DNA from: an uncultured Bacillaceae bacterium
GTDB lineage: Bacteria; Bacillota; Bacilli; Bacillales; Caldibacillaceae
Assembly: GCA_937934645.1 (NCBI GenBank)
Contig: CALGYZ010000097.1
Location: 1 to 14,260, forward strand
Direction of reading: 5' to 3'
Length of the DNA stretch: 14,260 nt
Shown here: piece by piece, positions 1 to 7,148 of the stretch
Layout: the number at the start of each line of letters is the position of its first letter
Position numbering within the stretch: the first letter of the stretch is position 1
Position numbers and translations under genes: made by a program
Notes under the pieces: generated by a model
What the model was told of the DNA's origin: nothing
The model's database searches: none
The model's input: only the letters and a program-made list of their open reading frames with translations

Positions 1-111
1 CCCAGAGTATTTTTAAATCAGAGAAATTTCAAGCTAATTATTTTTACTGATTTTTGCCCCAGAGAACACTATATTTTAAAATTTTTTATAGAAAAAATCA
101 ATAATAATAGA

Positions 112-146
112 ATATTAAAAAATCAACTGATCAGACTTTTTAATAT
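112..146 (-). terminator. AT-rich inverted repeat past the DUF2075 gene, possible terminator
   Basis: Arms ATATTAAAAA (112-121) and TTTTTAATAT (137-146) are a perfect 10-base inverted repeat. The 15-base loop contains the smaller palindrome CTGATCAG (127-134). It lies 26 bases past the stop of the minus-strand gene that ends at 172. The stem is all A and T, so it would be weak as an intrinsic terminator; it could work in both directions, or the inner palindrome could be a protein site. Only position and symmetry support the call. Confidence 0.35.
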
Positions 147-171
147 CCAATCAATTAGAAATAATTTATAG

Positions 172-2106
172 TTAATATTTACTTTTATTCTCAGCTGCTA
201 TTGATATATTCTCTCTGTCCATCCCATACTCTTTCACCCTCAAAAGCCTTTCCCTAAAATAATTTTCTAGATTTTTATCCGTACAATAGACAAAGCAACC
301 CTTTTGTCCACGAGTTAGCAAGGTTCTGTACGTATTGCGGATGATTTGGTCGGCGGTTTTTTGTGCATATTCCGGTGCTTCTTTCATCAACTTCTTTATT
401 CCTCTCAAGGACTGGTCTGTTTTCGCCCGTTTCGTATGATCTGTGATCACTTTGCCGTTGCGGTAAACGAGGTCATCGCCAATAATGACGCCGACATATT
501 CAAATTCCAGACCTTGGCAGGTATGGATACAACCTGCTTGATAAACAGAGTCTGAATCAATAGCCCATGTGTCGGTGTTTCCTAAATTCCAACTCATTTT
601 AAAATTATATTCTGGAATAACAATATCATAATGGTCCGGATCGTCCCTTTTATCTTTAAGCCAGTCCCAACAATAACCGGCGACTACCCGGCATTTATTA
701 TTCTCTTCATTTAATTTAATGATTTCATTTAACATTTCATTCGGGTCGGAGTAAACCCGGAAATCATAATCCAACCCCATATCGTTAATATTTGCGGTTT
801 CTCTGATTTGTAAAACATCATCGATCCATGCGATATATCCATCGGACCCGTCGCAACGGAATTGGGAACTTAATTCCATCTCCGTGATATTCGCCCCAAG
901 TTCATAGGCGAATTTTTTTATTAAACCGATACTACCGATATCCCTTAATGTTACACGCTGATTTTCGTCAATAAAAAAGATGGAAAATTGCGATGCAAAA
1001 ATGATTTCTTTGATTTGGTTTTCACCTAAGTTGTGGAACAGTCCTGACTTTTCATTTAACCGGTGTGCTTCATCGACAATCAGTACATCCAATTCATTTT
1101 CAGGGGTTTGGGTATAACTCCCTGAACTCTTAAACAAGTTATCGATCCGCGTTTTCCGGAACTCCCCTTTCAGTTTGGCCGAGTACACATTCCGGGGAGC
1201 TGCATTTTTCGTAACATATTGCGCCACAAAATCCCGGTTCGTTAATTCAACCAGCAAGTTGACTGCTAAAACTGATTTACCTGTTCCTGGTCCGCCTTTA
1301 ACAATCAATACTTCTTTTTGGCCGGTTGCCTGAGATTTTTCAGCCAGTGCCAGCGCTTTTTCAAAAACAACCTTTTGCTCATCGATCATGATAAATTCTT
1401 TATTTCCTTTTAACATACTGTTCAAGGCGTCTTGTAATGATTTGGATGGACGCAGCCGACCGTATTCAATTTTATATAAATTCTCTCTATCATCGCCGTA
1501 TTGAATATACCGCTTGATAAAATCACGGAGTTTTTGGGCATCGCCCCTGACAAACACCGGAGCTTTTTCTGTATAATAACTGTATACTTCATCGGTAAGC
1601 GGATCATTCTCTTTTTTTAGCCGGTAATTGTGTAAATAAGTACATGGATATAGTTTAATATTTTCATTTTGAACGGTTTCATTATAATCCTCGATTAATT
1701 TTGCATAAGACCATGCTTGATAAGATGGATGGGTTACTTCATGCAATCCTCTGTTTATGAATGTTTTCACAATTGCTTCTTTGCCTTCCACTTTTTCAAC
1801 ATGATCCCATTGTTTCAATTCGATGATTACCACATTATTTTTCTTATCTTCTCTTCCGGAAATTAAAAAATCTACTCTTTTTGACGTATAGGGAATCCGG
1901 AATTCAATCGCTATCCCTGCATTATCCGGTATTTCTCTATCATTCAATACTCTGGACATGTAAAGCAAGGAATTTTCCCATGACCGCAATTCACTTTTAT
2001 TGACCCGGCCAATTTTTTCTGTATATTTTTCATGAATTTTGTCCACAACCTCGTCCATAAAAACATCATGAATAAATTCGTTCTTTGTTGCTTCGTAAAC
2101 AATCAT
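172..2106 (-). CDS. DUF2075-type nuclease-helicase fusion protein, possible defence gene
   Basis: The 644-residue protein has two recognisable parts. The N-terminus resembles a PD-(D/E)XK nuclease: D79 in RVDFLISG, then E96 and K98 in VVIIELKQW, the D-X16-ExK spacing of that fold. The middle and C-terminus form an SF1-like P-loop ATPase: Walker A GGPGTGKS at 271-278, Walker B VDEAH with D345 and E346, a motif III-like FIDENQR, a motif V-like HTCQGLEFEYVGV (Q531) and a motif VI-like YRTLLTRG (R599). This matches the DUF2075 (COG3410) group, whose biochemical role I do not know to be established. An in-frame ATG at 2157 is possible, but the ATG at 2106 follows GAGG with an 8-base gap and no such site precedes 2157, so 2106 was chosen. 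The gene stands alone in AT-rich flanks. A role in DNA defence or repair is inference from the domain pair. Confidence 0.82.
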   Translation of the reverse strand: MIVYEATKNEFIHDVFMDEVVDKIHEKYTEKIGRVNKSELRSWENSLLYMSRVLNDREIPDNAGIAIEFRIPYTSKRVDFLISGREDKKNNVVIIELKQWDHVEKVEGKEAIVKTFINRGLHEVTHPSYQAWSYAKLIEDYNETVQNENIKLYPCTYLHNYRLKKENDPLTDEVYSYYTEKAPVFVRGDAQKLRDFIKRYIQYGDDRENLYKIEYGRLRPSKSLQDALNSMLKGNKEFIMIDEQKVVFEKALALAEKSQATGQKEVLIVKGGPGTGKSVLAVNLLVELTNRDFVAQYVTKNAAPRNVYSAKLKGEFRKTRIDNLFKSSGSYTQTPENELDVLIVDEAHRLNEKSGLFHNLGENQIKEIIFASQFSIFFIDENQRVTLRDIGSIGLIKKFAYELGANITEMELSSQFRCDGSDGYIAWIDDVLQIRETANINDMGLDYDFRVYSDPNEMLNEIIKLNEENNKCRVVAGYCWDWLKDKRDDPDHYDIVIPEYNFKMSWNLGNTDTWAIDSDSVYQAGCIHTCQGLEFEYVGVIIGDDLVYRNGKVITDHTKRAKTDQSLRGIKKLMKEAPEYAQKTADQIIRNTYRTLLTRGQKGCFVYCTDKNLENYFRERLLRVKEYGMDRENISIAAENKSKY

Positions 2107-2178
2107 GTCAATCGCCTCGTTTTTCAAACGATAATTTATGATATAAATATATTTCAATATATTATTGTTAAATATTCC

Positions 2179-2198
2179 AATTTTATTATTATAAAATT
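2179..2198 (-). terminator. All-AT hairpin just past the WYL regulator stop
   Basis: AATTTTAT (2179-2186) and ATAAAATT (2191-2198) form a perfect 8-base stem with a 4-base loop, directly next to the stop codon at 2199-2201. Without any G-C pair it is thermodynamically weak. It may be a marginal terminator or just AT-rich spacer. The 92-base gap to the next minus-strand gene must also hold that gene's promoter if it is transcribed separately; I see no convincing -35/-10 pair there. Confidence 0.2.
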
Positions 2199-3154
2199 TT
2201 AAGAATCATACACTCTATACCACTCCTCTAACACTTTCCGCATCTTTTCCCTGTACTCAAACGGTTCAATAATCTCCGCCTCCGGACCGTATTTCATCAG
2301 CCAGCGCAGGAATTCCTCCTCATGGTTTAACGTCACTTCAAAAAGAAGGCTTCCGTCCGGGAGATCGGTGAGAACAGGCTGGACGTTGTATTCTTCTTCT
2401 TTAATGTACCGGGCGACTTTTTTGGAAAATTTCACTTTGAAACGGATTCGTTTATTGCCCCGGATGATGGACCATGTATATTGCAGGTGCTTTTCCAGGT
2501 TGACATGGTCCCGGGTGAAGGTTTCTTCCAATAGCATAACCTGACGGAAGCGGTTTAACCGGAACGTGCGGATTTCTTCTGATTTATGACAATAGCCGAT
2601 GACGTATAACCGGTCACCCCGGGGCACAAGGAAATACGGATCGATTTTTCGTTTTGTCATCACATCCCGGCTGTATGTATGGTAGACTGCTTTGATCCGA
2701 TGCTTTGTCAAAACCGCTTCCGTTATTTTAGAAAGGATATCATATTCATCTGTTTCATCATCAAAACTTTTTCCGTCCCGGAGCACTTTCGCAATATCAG
2801 AACTCGCCTGCTGTTTCCGTTTCCGCTCGGCGGTATGAGCGGCCATAACTTTTTCATAGGCGGTTTGAAAGGCTTTCGTTTGGTATTTTTCCGGTAATAC
2901 AAAGGGCAGGTTGAGAAAGCTGTAATACTCCTCCTCGTCCCAGTCAAGGGGGTACTGCAGGAATTTGCCAATGAACCGGTACCCTTTGCCCTTTCCTTCA
3001 TTGACGATGGGGACATTCGCGTATTCCAAAGCTTTTAAATCCCTGTAAATCGTCCGTACTGAAGTTTCGCAAAGCTCCGCAAGCTCTTTGCTTTGATGCC
3101 GGGGCGGTGCTGAATGAGGTTAATGATGCGCAATAAGCGGATCAACCGTTCCAA
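2199..3154 (-). pseudogene. WYL-domain transcription regulator (YafY/YobV type), split by a one-base frameshift
   Basis: Read from the TTG at 3154, the protein starts ERLIRLLRIINLIQHRPGIKA and then runs out of frame to a stop near 3035. The continuation, KELAELCETSVRTIYRDLKAL, is in a second frame and leads into the rest of the protein down to 2199. Joined, these give about 318 residues, the usual size for this family: an N-terminal winged HTH with recognition helix TSVRTIYRDL, a WYL domain (region around DPYFLVPRGDRLYVIGY, then RTFRLNRF) and a C-terminal WCX-type domain. One base appears missing near 3087-3094, where GCAAAGAG would need one more A. The TTG start is supported by GGAGG at 3163-3167. 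Family members are usually repressors or activators that sense small ligands or nucleic acid. Either the gene is inactive or the base was lost in sequencing. A 276-residue piece starting at the TTG at 3029 would have no DNA-binding domain. Confidence 0.85.
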
Positions 3155-3197
3155 ACCCTTTTCCTCCAACAGATATATTATTCCGACTTTTATTTCC

Positions 3198-3206
3198 ATT
3201 ATAACA
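3198..3206 (-). promoter_or_regulatory. Extended -10 promoter element of the WYL regulator
   Basis: On the minus strand the sequence TGTTATAAT reads as a TG-N-TATAAT extended -10 with a perfect hexamer, 43 bases before the TTG start of the WYL gene. The -35 position has no good hexamer, as is usual for extended -10 promoters, and is occupied by the palindrome at 3215-3230. Confidence 0.65.
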
Positions 3207-3214
3207 AATGGTTG

Positions 3215-3230
3215 TGACATATATTTGTCA
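3215..3230. promoter_or_regulatory. Palindromic operator TGACA-N6-TGTCA
   Basis: A perfect 5-base inverted repeat, TGACA (3215-3219) and TGTCA (3226-3230), is separated by an AT-only 6-base spacer. It sits just upstream of the extended -10, in the -20 to -35 zone of the WYL gene promoter. Position and symmetry suggest a dimer site for autoregulation by the WYL protein; that link is inference. Confidence 0.55.
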
Positions 3231-3250
3231 GCGAACATATGTTTACATTC

Positions 3251-3273
3251 AAAAAAGTCCGGAAAACCGGACT
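3251..3273 (-). terminator. Rho-independent terminator upstream of the WYL gene
   Basis: AGTCCGG (3256-3262) and CCGGACT (3267-3273) form a perfect 7-base G-C rich stem with a 4-base loop. Read on the minus strand the hairpin is followed by six T residues (complement of 3251-3256). On the plus strand no T run follows, so it acts leftward. No minus-strand coding region ends nearby: the next upstream one ends at 3794, beyond a plus-strand gene. It may shield the WYL promoter from read-through or end a short untranslated transcript. Confidence 0.7.
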
Positions 3274-3343
3274 CGATTCCCGGACTAATTCCAACTCAAC
3301 GGATCCTGATAAAAAACATGCGATCAATTAGGCTTTTTTCCCC

Positions 3344-3371
3344 TTGAACCATTGTGATAAATGATTAAAAT
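3344..3371 (+). promoter_or_regulatory. Candidate sigma-A promoter for the small membrane protein gene
   Basis: TTGAAC (3344-3349) and TAAAAT (3366-3371) are separated by 16 bases and lie 66 bases before the ATG at 3437. Each differs from the sigma-A consensus at one or two positions. The region is AT-rich, so chance matches are possible. Confidence 0.4.
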
Positions 3372-3436
3372 GGCTTTAAAGATTTTAGTTGAAGTGATTT
3401 TGCACCAATACCAGCGGTCATTTTGGAGGTGTAGTC

Positions 3437-3742
3437 ATGACAAAAAGCCACTTTTCTTTTTTCACCGTGTATGTCATTCTTATAATTCTATTTTTCTTGG
3501 GCATGTTGATCTTCAGCGAAAAAGTCCTGATTTTTTACTCCATCTGTATGTTAGTATTTTCCGGTTTGGTCTTCAGTTTCATCTATGCCGTTCTGTTTGC
3601 AAATGAAAAGAAGTCATTTGTTCTTGCATTGTTCGGGGTCTCCGCTTTCATTCTTGCCCTGTTCATCATCTTTGCCTTTTTCATGGGGGAAGGCGGTTAC
3701 CCGCCAATGATCGATTTTTTCAATGATGAGGTGAATATATAA
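3437..3742 (+). CDS. Small membrane protein with three predicted helices, function unknown
   Basis: The product is 101 residues and very hydrophobic. Three likely transmembrane segments are visible: about residues 7-28, 30-56 and 60-85. They are separated by short charged stretches (SEK, NEKKS) and followed by a soluble tail ending in FFNDEVNI. The start is well supported: GGAGG at 3425-3429 lies seven bases before the ATG. I do not recognise the family. There is no signal peptidase or lipobox motif and no catalytic residue pattern. The gene is alone on the plus strand between two minus-strand genes, has its own candidate promoter and shares a bidirectional terminator with the convergent transporter gene. 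Reality as a gene is fairly sure; its role is not. Confidence 0.72.
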   Translation: MTKSHFSFFTVYVILIILFFLGMLIFSEKVLIFYSICMLVFSGLVFSFIYAVLFANEKKSFVLALFGVSAFILALFIIFAFFMGEGGYPPMIDFFNDEVNI

Positions 3743-3751
3743 AAAAACCGA

Positions 3752-3788
3752 AAAAAATCCAAAAACGGTGAATGTTCTTGGATTTTTT
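3752..3788. terminator. Bidirectional terminator between convergent genes
   Basis: Arms AAAAAATCCAA (3752-3762) and TTGGATTTTTT (3778-3788) are an exact 11-base inverted repeat with a 15-base loop. Each strand ends the hairpin with six T residues, so it can serve both the plus-strand membrane protein gene ending at 3742 and the minus-strand transporter gene ending at 3794. Confidence 0.82.
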
Positions 3789-3793
3789 ACTGT

Positions 3794-5080
3794 TTAAAAC
3801 AATTTTAATACGAGATACAACCCTGTTAATGTCATAAACAACGTTGGGACGGTCAAAATCACGCCTGTTTTAAAGTAATACTTCCACGAGATTCTTAAAC
3901 CTTTGACGGATAAGACGTGCAACCATAAAAGCGTGGCCAGAGAGCCGATGGGTGTCATTTTCGGCCCAAGGTCACAGCCGATGATATTGGCATAAAGGAA
4001 CGCTTCACGCCAAACTTCATTGGTTTCAGCGATCGCAAGCGAATGGATCATCACTGCTGGCAAATTGTTCATCACCGATGACAGGACCGCGGCGGTAACC
4101 CCCGTCCCCATGGTTGAAGCAAACAGTCCGTAATGGGATACTTGCTCCAATGCATGGGCAAGGATGGATGTGAAACCGGCATTTTGCAAGCCGTAGACCA
4201 CGACATACATGCCAATGGAAAAGACAACAACCGACCAAGGTGCTTTTTTCACCACTTCCATCGTATGAACCACTGGACTTTTCCCTGCAAAAAGTAAAAA
4301 GACAACCGCGATTAACCCGGCAATGATGGATAAGGGTATAGCAAACGTTTCACTGCATACATACCCGATGATAAGCAGAAACAAAAGTCCCCAGGACCAG
4401 CGGAAAATCAGCCGGTCTTTTATCGCTTCAGCCGGCTGTTTTAACCGGGTCAAATCGTATTGTTTTGGAATCTGTTTCCGATACAGCAAATAGAGCATCA
4501 ACACGCTGCCTGTGAAACTGAATAGGTTGGGCACAAACATCCGCAGGGCATACTGGAAAAAGTCGATCTGAAAAAAGTCTGCTGAAATCATATTGACAAG
4601 ATTGCTTACGACAAAGGGCAAGGAGGTCGAGTCGGCAATAAATCCTGATGCGATGATATATGGAATATACCTGTTTTCCGAAAATCCCAGGGAACGGACC
4701 ATCGCCAAAACGATCGGTGTTAAAATCAGGGCCGTTCCGTCGTTGGAAAAAAAAGCGGAAACAACGGCACCGAGAAATGTGACGTAAACAAACATTTTCA
4801 AGCCGTTTCCGCCGGCAATCCGGGCCATATGCAGTGCTGCCCATTCAAAAAAGCCGATTTTATCCAAAATTACAGAGATGATGATTAATGCAACGAGCGT
4901 TAACGTCGCATTCCATACAATGGAAACAACGTTCATGACATCAGCGATGGAAACAACCCCGGCAAGCAGAGCAAGCAATCCCCCGGCTGTAGCGGACACC
5001 CCTACCGAAAGCCCTTTCGGCTGCCAAATGATTAGAATTAACGTGACTAGAAAAATAATAACCGGTAAAAGTGCTGTCAT
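3794..5080 (-). CDS. ArsB-family (ion transporter superfamily) membrane transporter
   Basis: The 428-residue product has the length of ArsB (about 429) and roughly eleven or twelve hydrophobic spans. Family motifs are clear: FFSNDGTALILTP around residues 110-122, with the two-halves repeat echoed by MNNLPAVMIHSLA near 337-349, and GCDLGPKMTPIGSLATLLWL near 368-387. ArsB proteins export arsenite or antimonite as a H+ antiporter in the cell membrane. No arsR, arsC or arsA lies nearby, so the substrate is uncertain and another small anion is possible. A longer reading to 5134 would run through a hairpin; the ATG at 5080 follows GGGGAG at a good distance and was chosen. The gene lies 80 bases beyond the amidase gene on the same strand, with an intercistronic hairpin between them, so co-transcription is possible but attenuated. 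Confidence 0.85.
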   Translation of the reverse strand: MTALLPVIIFLVTLILIIWQPKGLSVGVSATAGGLLALLAGVVSIADVMNVVSIVWNATLTLVALIIISVILDKIGFFEWAALHMARIAGGNGLKMFVYVTFLGAVVSAFFSNDGTALILTPIVLAMVRSLGFSENRYIPYIIASGFIADSTSLPFVVSNLVNMISADFFQIDFFQYALRMFVPNLFSFTGSVLMLYLLYRKQIPKQYDLTRLKQPAEAIKDRLIFRWSWGLLFLLIIGYVCSETFAIPLSIIAGLIAVVFLLFAGKSPVVHTMEVVKKAPWSVVVFSIGMYVVVYGLQNAGFTSILAHALEQVSHYGLFASTMGTGVTAAVLSSVMNNLPAVMIHSLAIAETNEVWREAFLYANIIGCDLGPKMTPIGSLATLLWLHVLSVKGLRISWKYYFKTGVILTVPTLFMTLTGLYLVLKLF

Positions 5081-5100
5081 TTGGATCTCCCCGCCATATA

Positions 5101-5146
5101 CCTGATACGAAAAGGGTTGCCTCAAAAGAGACAACCCTTTGTCAGG
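5101..5146 (-). terminator. Intercistronic hairpin between amidase and transporter genes
   Basis: AAAGGGTTG (5111-5119) pairs with CAACCCTTT (5132-5140). After one mismatch CTC (5121-5123) pairs with GAG (5128-5130), leaving an AAAA loop. Outer arms CCTGA (5101-5105) and TCAGG (5142-5146) extend the symmetry. On the minus strand four T residues follow the inner stem. This fits an intrinsic terminator or attenuator 21 bases after the amidase stop and just before the transporter ribosome binding site. Confidence 0.65.
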
Positions 5147-5160
5147 CTTCTTCCTTCATT

Positions 5161-6585
5161 TTAATTTTGCGTGATTAAAATTTCCGGTTTTTTGTTTTGT
5201 AACGGATTCGTTTGTTCGATGGCATAGCCAACATTCAAGACAAGCCCTTCTTTAAATGCCGGGCCGATCACTTGCAGACCGACCGGCAAACCGTTTTTAA
5301 AGCCGCAGGGTACGCTTAACGCCGGCAGGCCGGTTAAGTTTGCCGGGCCGGTGAATCGGATAATGTTTTCCAACAGGTCGACTTTTTCACCGTTCAACTC
5401 CACCAGGTCTTCCCCGATATCCGGTACGACGATTGGCAATGTCGGAGCAATTAACACATCAATTCTTTCAAAGGCTTTTTCAAAGTCTTGTTTTAATTGC
5501 CTTCGTAGTTGCTGGGCCTGTAAGTAGTCAACAGCCGTGAACAATTCGCCCAGCTCAAAGAGCATGCGGATATCATTGCCGAAATCTTCCGGACGGGACT
5601 GTAAATCACGGTGGTGAATTGCCGATGCTTCAGATAAGGATGTCACGAGCTCCGCATATTCGGCATACTTTAATGCCGGAATTTTGACTTCTTCTACTTT
5701 TGCCCCCAGTCCGATCAATGTTTCGATCGCTTTTCTTACGAATCTCTCCACATCTTCATCAACATTGTTGAAGAAATATTCTTCATTAAAGCCGATGATG
5801 AGATCTTTTACATCGCCTTTGACCTGTTCCGTGTATCGTTCCACCGGCACGTTTACGGATGTCGGATCATCCGGGGCGTATCCGGCAATTACTTCAAGCA
5901 AACCGGCGGCGTCTTTGACGGTTTTCGTCATCGGGCCCACGTGGTCCAGCGTCCAGGCGAGCGGGTATACACCGTATTTGCTTACCCGGCCGTGCGTCGG
6001 CTTTAATCCGACAATACCGCAAGCCGATGACGGGATCCGGATTGAACCGGCTGTATCTGTTCCAAGGGTAGCCGCTGTCATATCGGCAACAACCGCCGCA
6101 CCGGAACCGCCGCTTGATCCGCCGGGTATTTTCTTTAAATCCCAGGGGTTTTTTACCGGTCCGAAATGCGGGCTGTTGTTCGTAATCCCCCAGGCATATT
6201 CATGCATATTCAGCTTACCTGTAAGGACAACGCCGGCTTCCCTCATCTTTTTGACAACGGTCGCATCATAGGACGGAACAAAATCCCGATGGATTTTCGA
6301 ACACATTGTTGTGATTTCATCTTTTACATAAATGTTGTCCTTAATGGCCATCGGAATGCCATGGTACATTCCGCGGTAATTCCCCGATGCAATTTCCCTG
6401 TCTGCCCGTTCTGCTTCCTCGAGAGCCTTCTTTCTTCTGAAGCTGACATAGGCATTAATTTCACCGTTCAGTTTTTCCGCATGGTCCAAAACAGCCTTGG
6501 TCAATTCAGTTGATGAAATTTCCCTTTGTTCAATGAGTGGTGCCAATTCTTCCACGGACATAGAAACTAACTCTTTACTCAACAT
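5161..6585 (-). CDS. Amidase signature family protein (GatA-like, stand-alone amidase)
   Basis: The product is 474 residues, normal for the amidase signature family, which hydrolyses amides in the cytoplasm through a Ser-cisSer-Lys triad. The triad is visible: K82 in GIPMAIKDN, cis-Ser S157 in PGGSSGGSG and nucleophile S181 in GTDTAGSIRIP. The 75- and 24-residue spacings are those of GatA. The segment GIVGLKPTHGRVSKYGVYPL is also typical. Residues after the nucleophile (SIRIPSSACG) differ from the GatA pattern SIRQPA, and no gatB or gatC is present, so a small-molecule amidase is more likely than the tRNA amidotransferase subunit; substrate unknown. An in-frame GTG at 6591 exists, but the ATG at 6585 directly follows GGGGGGTGATC, which matches nine of eleven bases of an extended Shine-Dalgarno sequence. 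The start overlaps the 60-residue gene upstream by 11 bases, suggesting translational coupling. Confidence 0.9.
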   Translation of the reverse strand: MLSKELVSMSVEELAPLIEQREISSTELTKAVLDHAEKLNGEINAYVSFRRKKALEEAERADREIASGNYRGMYHGIPMAIKDNIYVKDEITTMCSKIHRDFVPSYDATVVKKMREAGVVLTGKLNMHEYAWGITNNSPHFGPVKNPWDLKKIPGGSSGGSGAAVVADMTAATLGTDTAGSIRIPSSACGIVGLKPTHGRVSKYGVYPLAWTLDHVGPMTKTVKDAAGLLEVIAGYAPDDPTSVNVPVERYTEQVKGDVKDLIIGFNEEYFFNNVDEDVERFVRKAIETLIGLGAKVEEVKIPALKYAEYAELVTSLSEASAIHHRDLQSRPEDFGNDIRMLFELGELFTAVDYLQAQQLRRQLKQDFEKAFERIDVLIAPTLPIVVPDIGEDLVELNGEKVDLLENIIRFTGPANLTGLPALSVPCGFKNGLPVGLQVIGPAFKEGLVLNVGYAIEQTNPLQNKKPEILITQN

Positions 6586-6757
6586 GATCACCCCCCGGGA
6601 TATTTCGGATGGCTACATCATGTTCATCCAGTAATGCGTCATTTATTTCTTTTTTCAGCGCTTGGATGCCTTCCCAGCGTTGTTCCAGCTCGGATAAATG
6701 GGGCGGGATTTTAATGCCCTGGTTTTCCAGTAAATCACGGACGGACAATTTTTCCAT
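6575..6757 (-). CDS. 60-residue protein translationally coupled to the amidase
   Basis: This short gene has a strong AAAGGAGG seven bases before its ATG and overlaps the amidase start by 11 bases, so it is very likely real. The protein is soluble and mostly helical by eye: a first segment around MEKLSVRDLLENQG, then IPPHLSELEQRWEGIQALKKE, and a conserved-looking tail DVAIRNIPGGDHVE. I see no catalytic motif. Known amidase signature enzymes can have small partners encoded beside them: GatC wraps around GatA, and AtzG binds AtzE. The size, helical content, extended Pro/Gly tail and tight coupling fit a partner of that kind, but I cannot show sequence homology to either, so that role is inference. 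Confidence 0.72.
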   Translation of the reverse strand: MEKLSVRDLLENQGIKIPPHLSELEQRWEGIQALKKEINDALLDEHDVAIRNIPGGDHVE

Positions 6758-7148
6758 CCAGATTCCTCCTTTCGCAACAAAAACGGCTTGCTATTCCCAT
6801 GAATATGTCCTGCTTTTTCTTTTATGAAAGGAAGCATCGGCGGATCAAGAGGGTACTTGGCAGCATTATCCAGATCTGGTCATGTGAAAAAGTATCTAAA
6901 TCCGGACACGGATGATTGAGTTATGGAGACGGACTGGAAAGTGTTATAGAAATAAAGCAATAACCGGTAAATAAAATTTTTCATCAACTTTTGACAAAAA
7001 ATCACCGGTTTCGTAACGGATTCAGCGGTTCCAAAAGTCCGGACCACACAAAAGTATAAAACCACTCCGGTTGCGGCAAAACTATAACCGTCCATCACCA
7101 CTTTTTCCCTTTGTTTGATGAAAAGTACGATGTACAGGAGGAGCGATC
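6758..7148. other. 390-base divergent intergenic region
   Basis: This gap lies between the divergent amidase group (minus) and VOC gene (plus), so it should hold promoters for both. A perfect TTGACA sits at 6991-6996 on the plus strand, but the hexamer 17 bases on (TAACGG) is a poor -10. AACCGGT (6962-6968) and ACCGGTT (7004-7010) form an inverted repeat with a 35-base loop around it, possibly a regulatory site. On the minus strand TTGATC and CATAAA with 16 bases between them lie near 6820-6850 as a weak candidate. Open frames here are short and lack convincing ribosome binding sites. No RNA gene is recognised. Confidence 0.5.

Noticed and set aside
1..65. Repeated CCCAGAG near 2-8 and 58-64 as a direct repeat or attachment site
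   Set aside because: Seven bases only, with no partner elsewhere that I can see and no integrase or tRNA gene.
3085..3095. Programmed -1 frameshifting as an explanation for the split WYL gene
   Set aside because: The site GCA AAG AGC does not form an X-XXY-YYZ slippery heptamer and I see no strong downstream hairpin. A missing base is simpler.
4428..4844. Minus-strand frame of 138 codons within the transporter
   Set aside because: Overlaps the ArsB-like gene in another frame, rich in Arg and Cys, with no ribosome binding site.
5684..6271. Long plus-strand open frame of 195 codons
   Set aside because: It is the antisense shadow of the amidase gene, Ser/Thr/Pro rich with no start signal or motif. 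The opposite frame has full catalytic motifs.
6991..7019. TTGACA at 6991 as a full sigma-A promoter for the VOC gene
   Set aside because: The -35 hexamer is perfect but the -10 at the right distance (TAACGG) is poor. Kept only as a note on the intergenic region.
6880..7101. 73-residue minus-strand open frame between the amidase group and the VOC gene
   Set aside because: GTG start without a good ribosome binding site, odd composition (FYNTFQSVSITQSSVSGFRYFF) and no recognisable motif. It lies in the expected promoter region.
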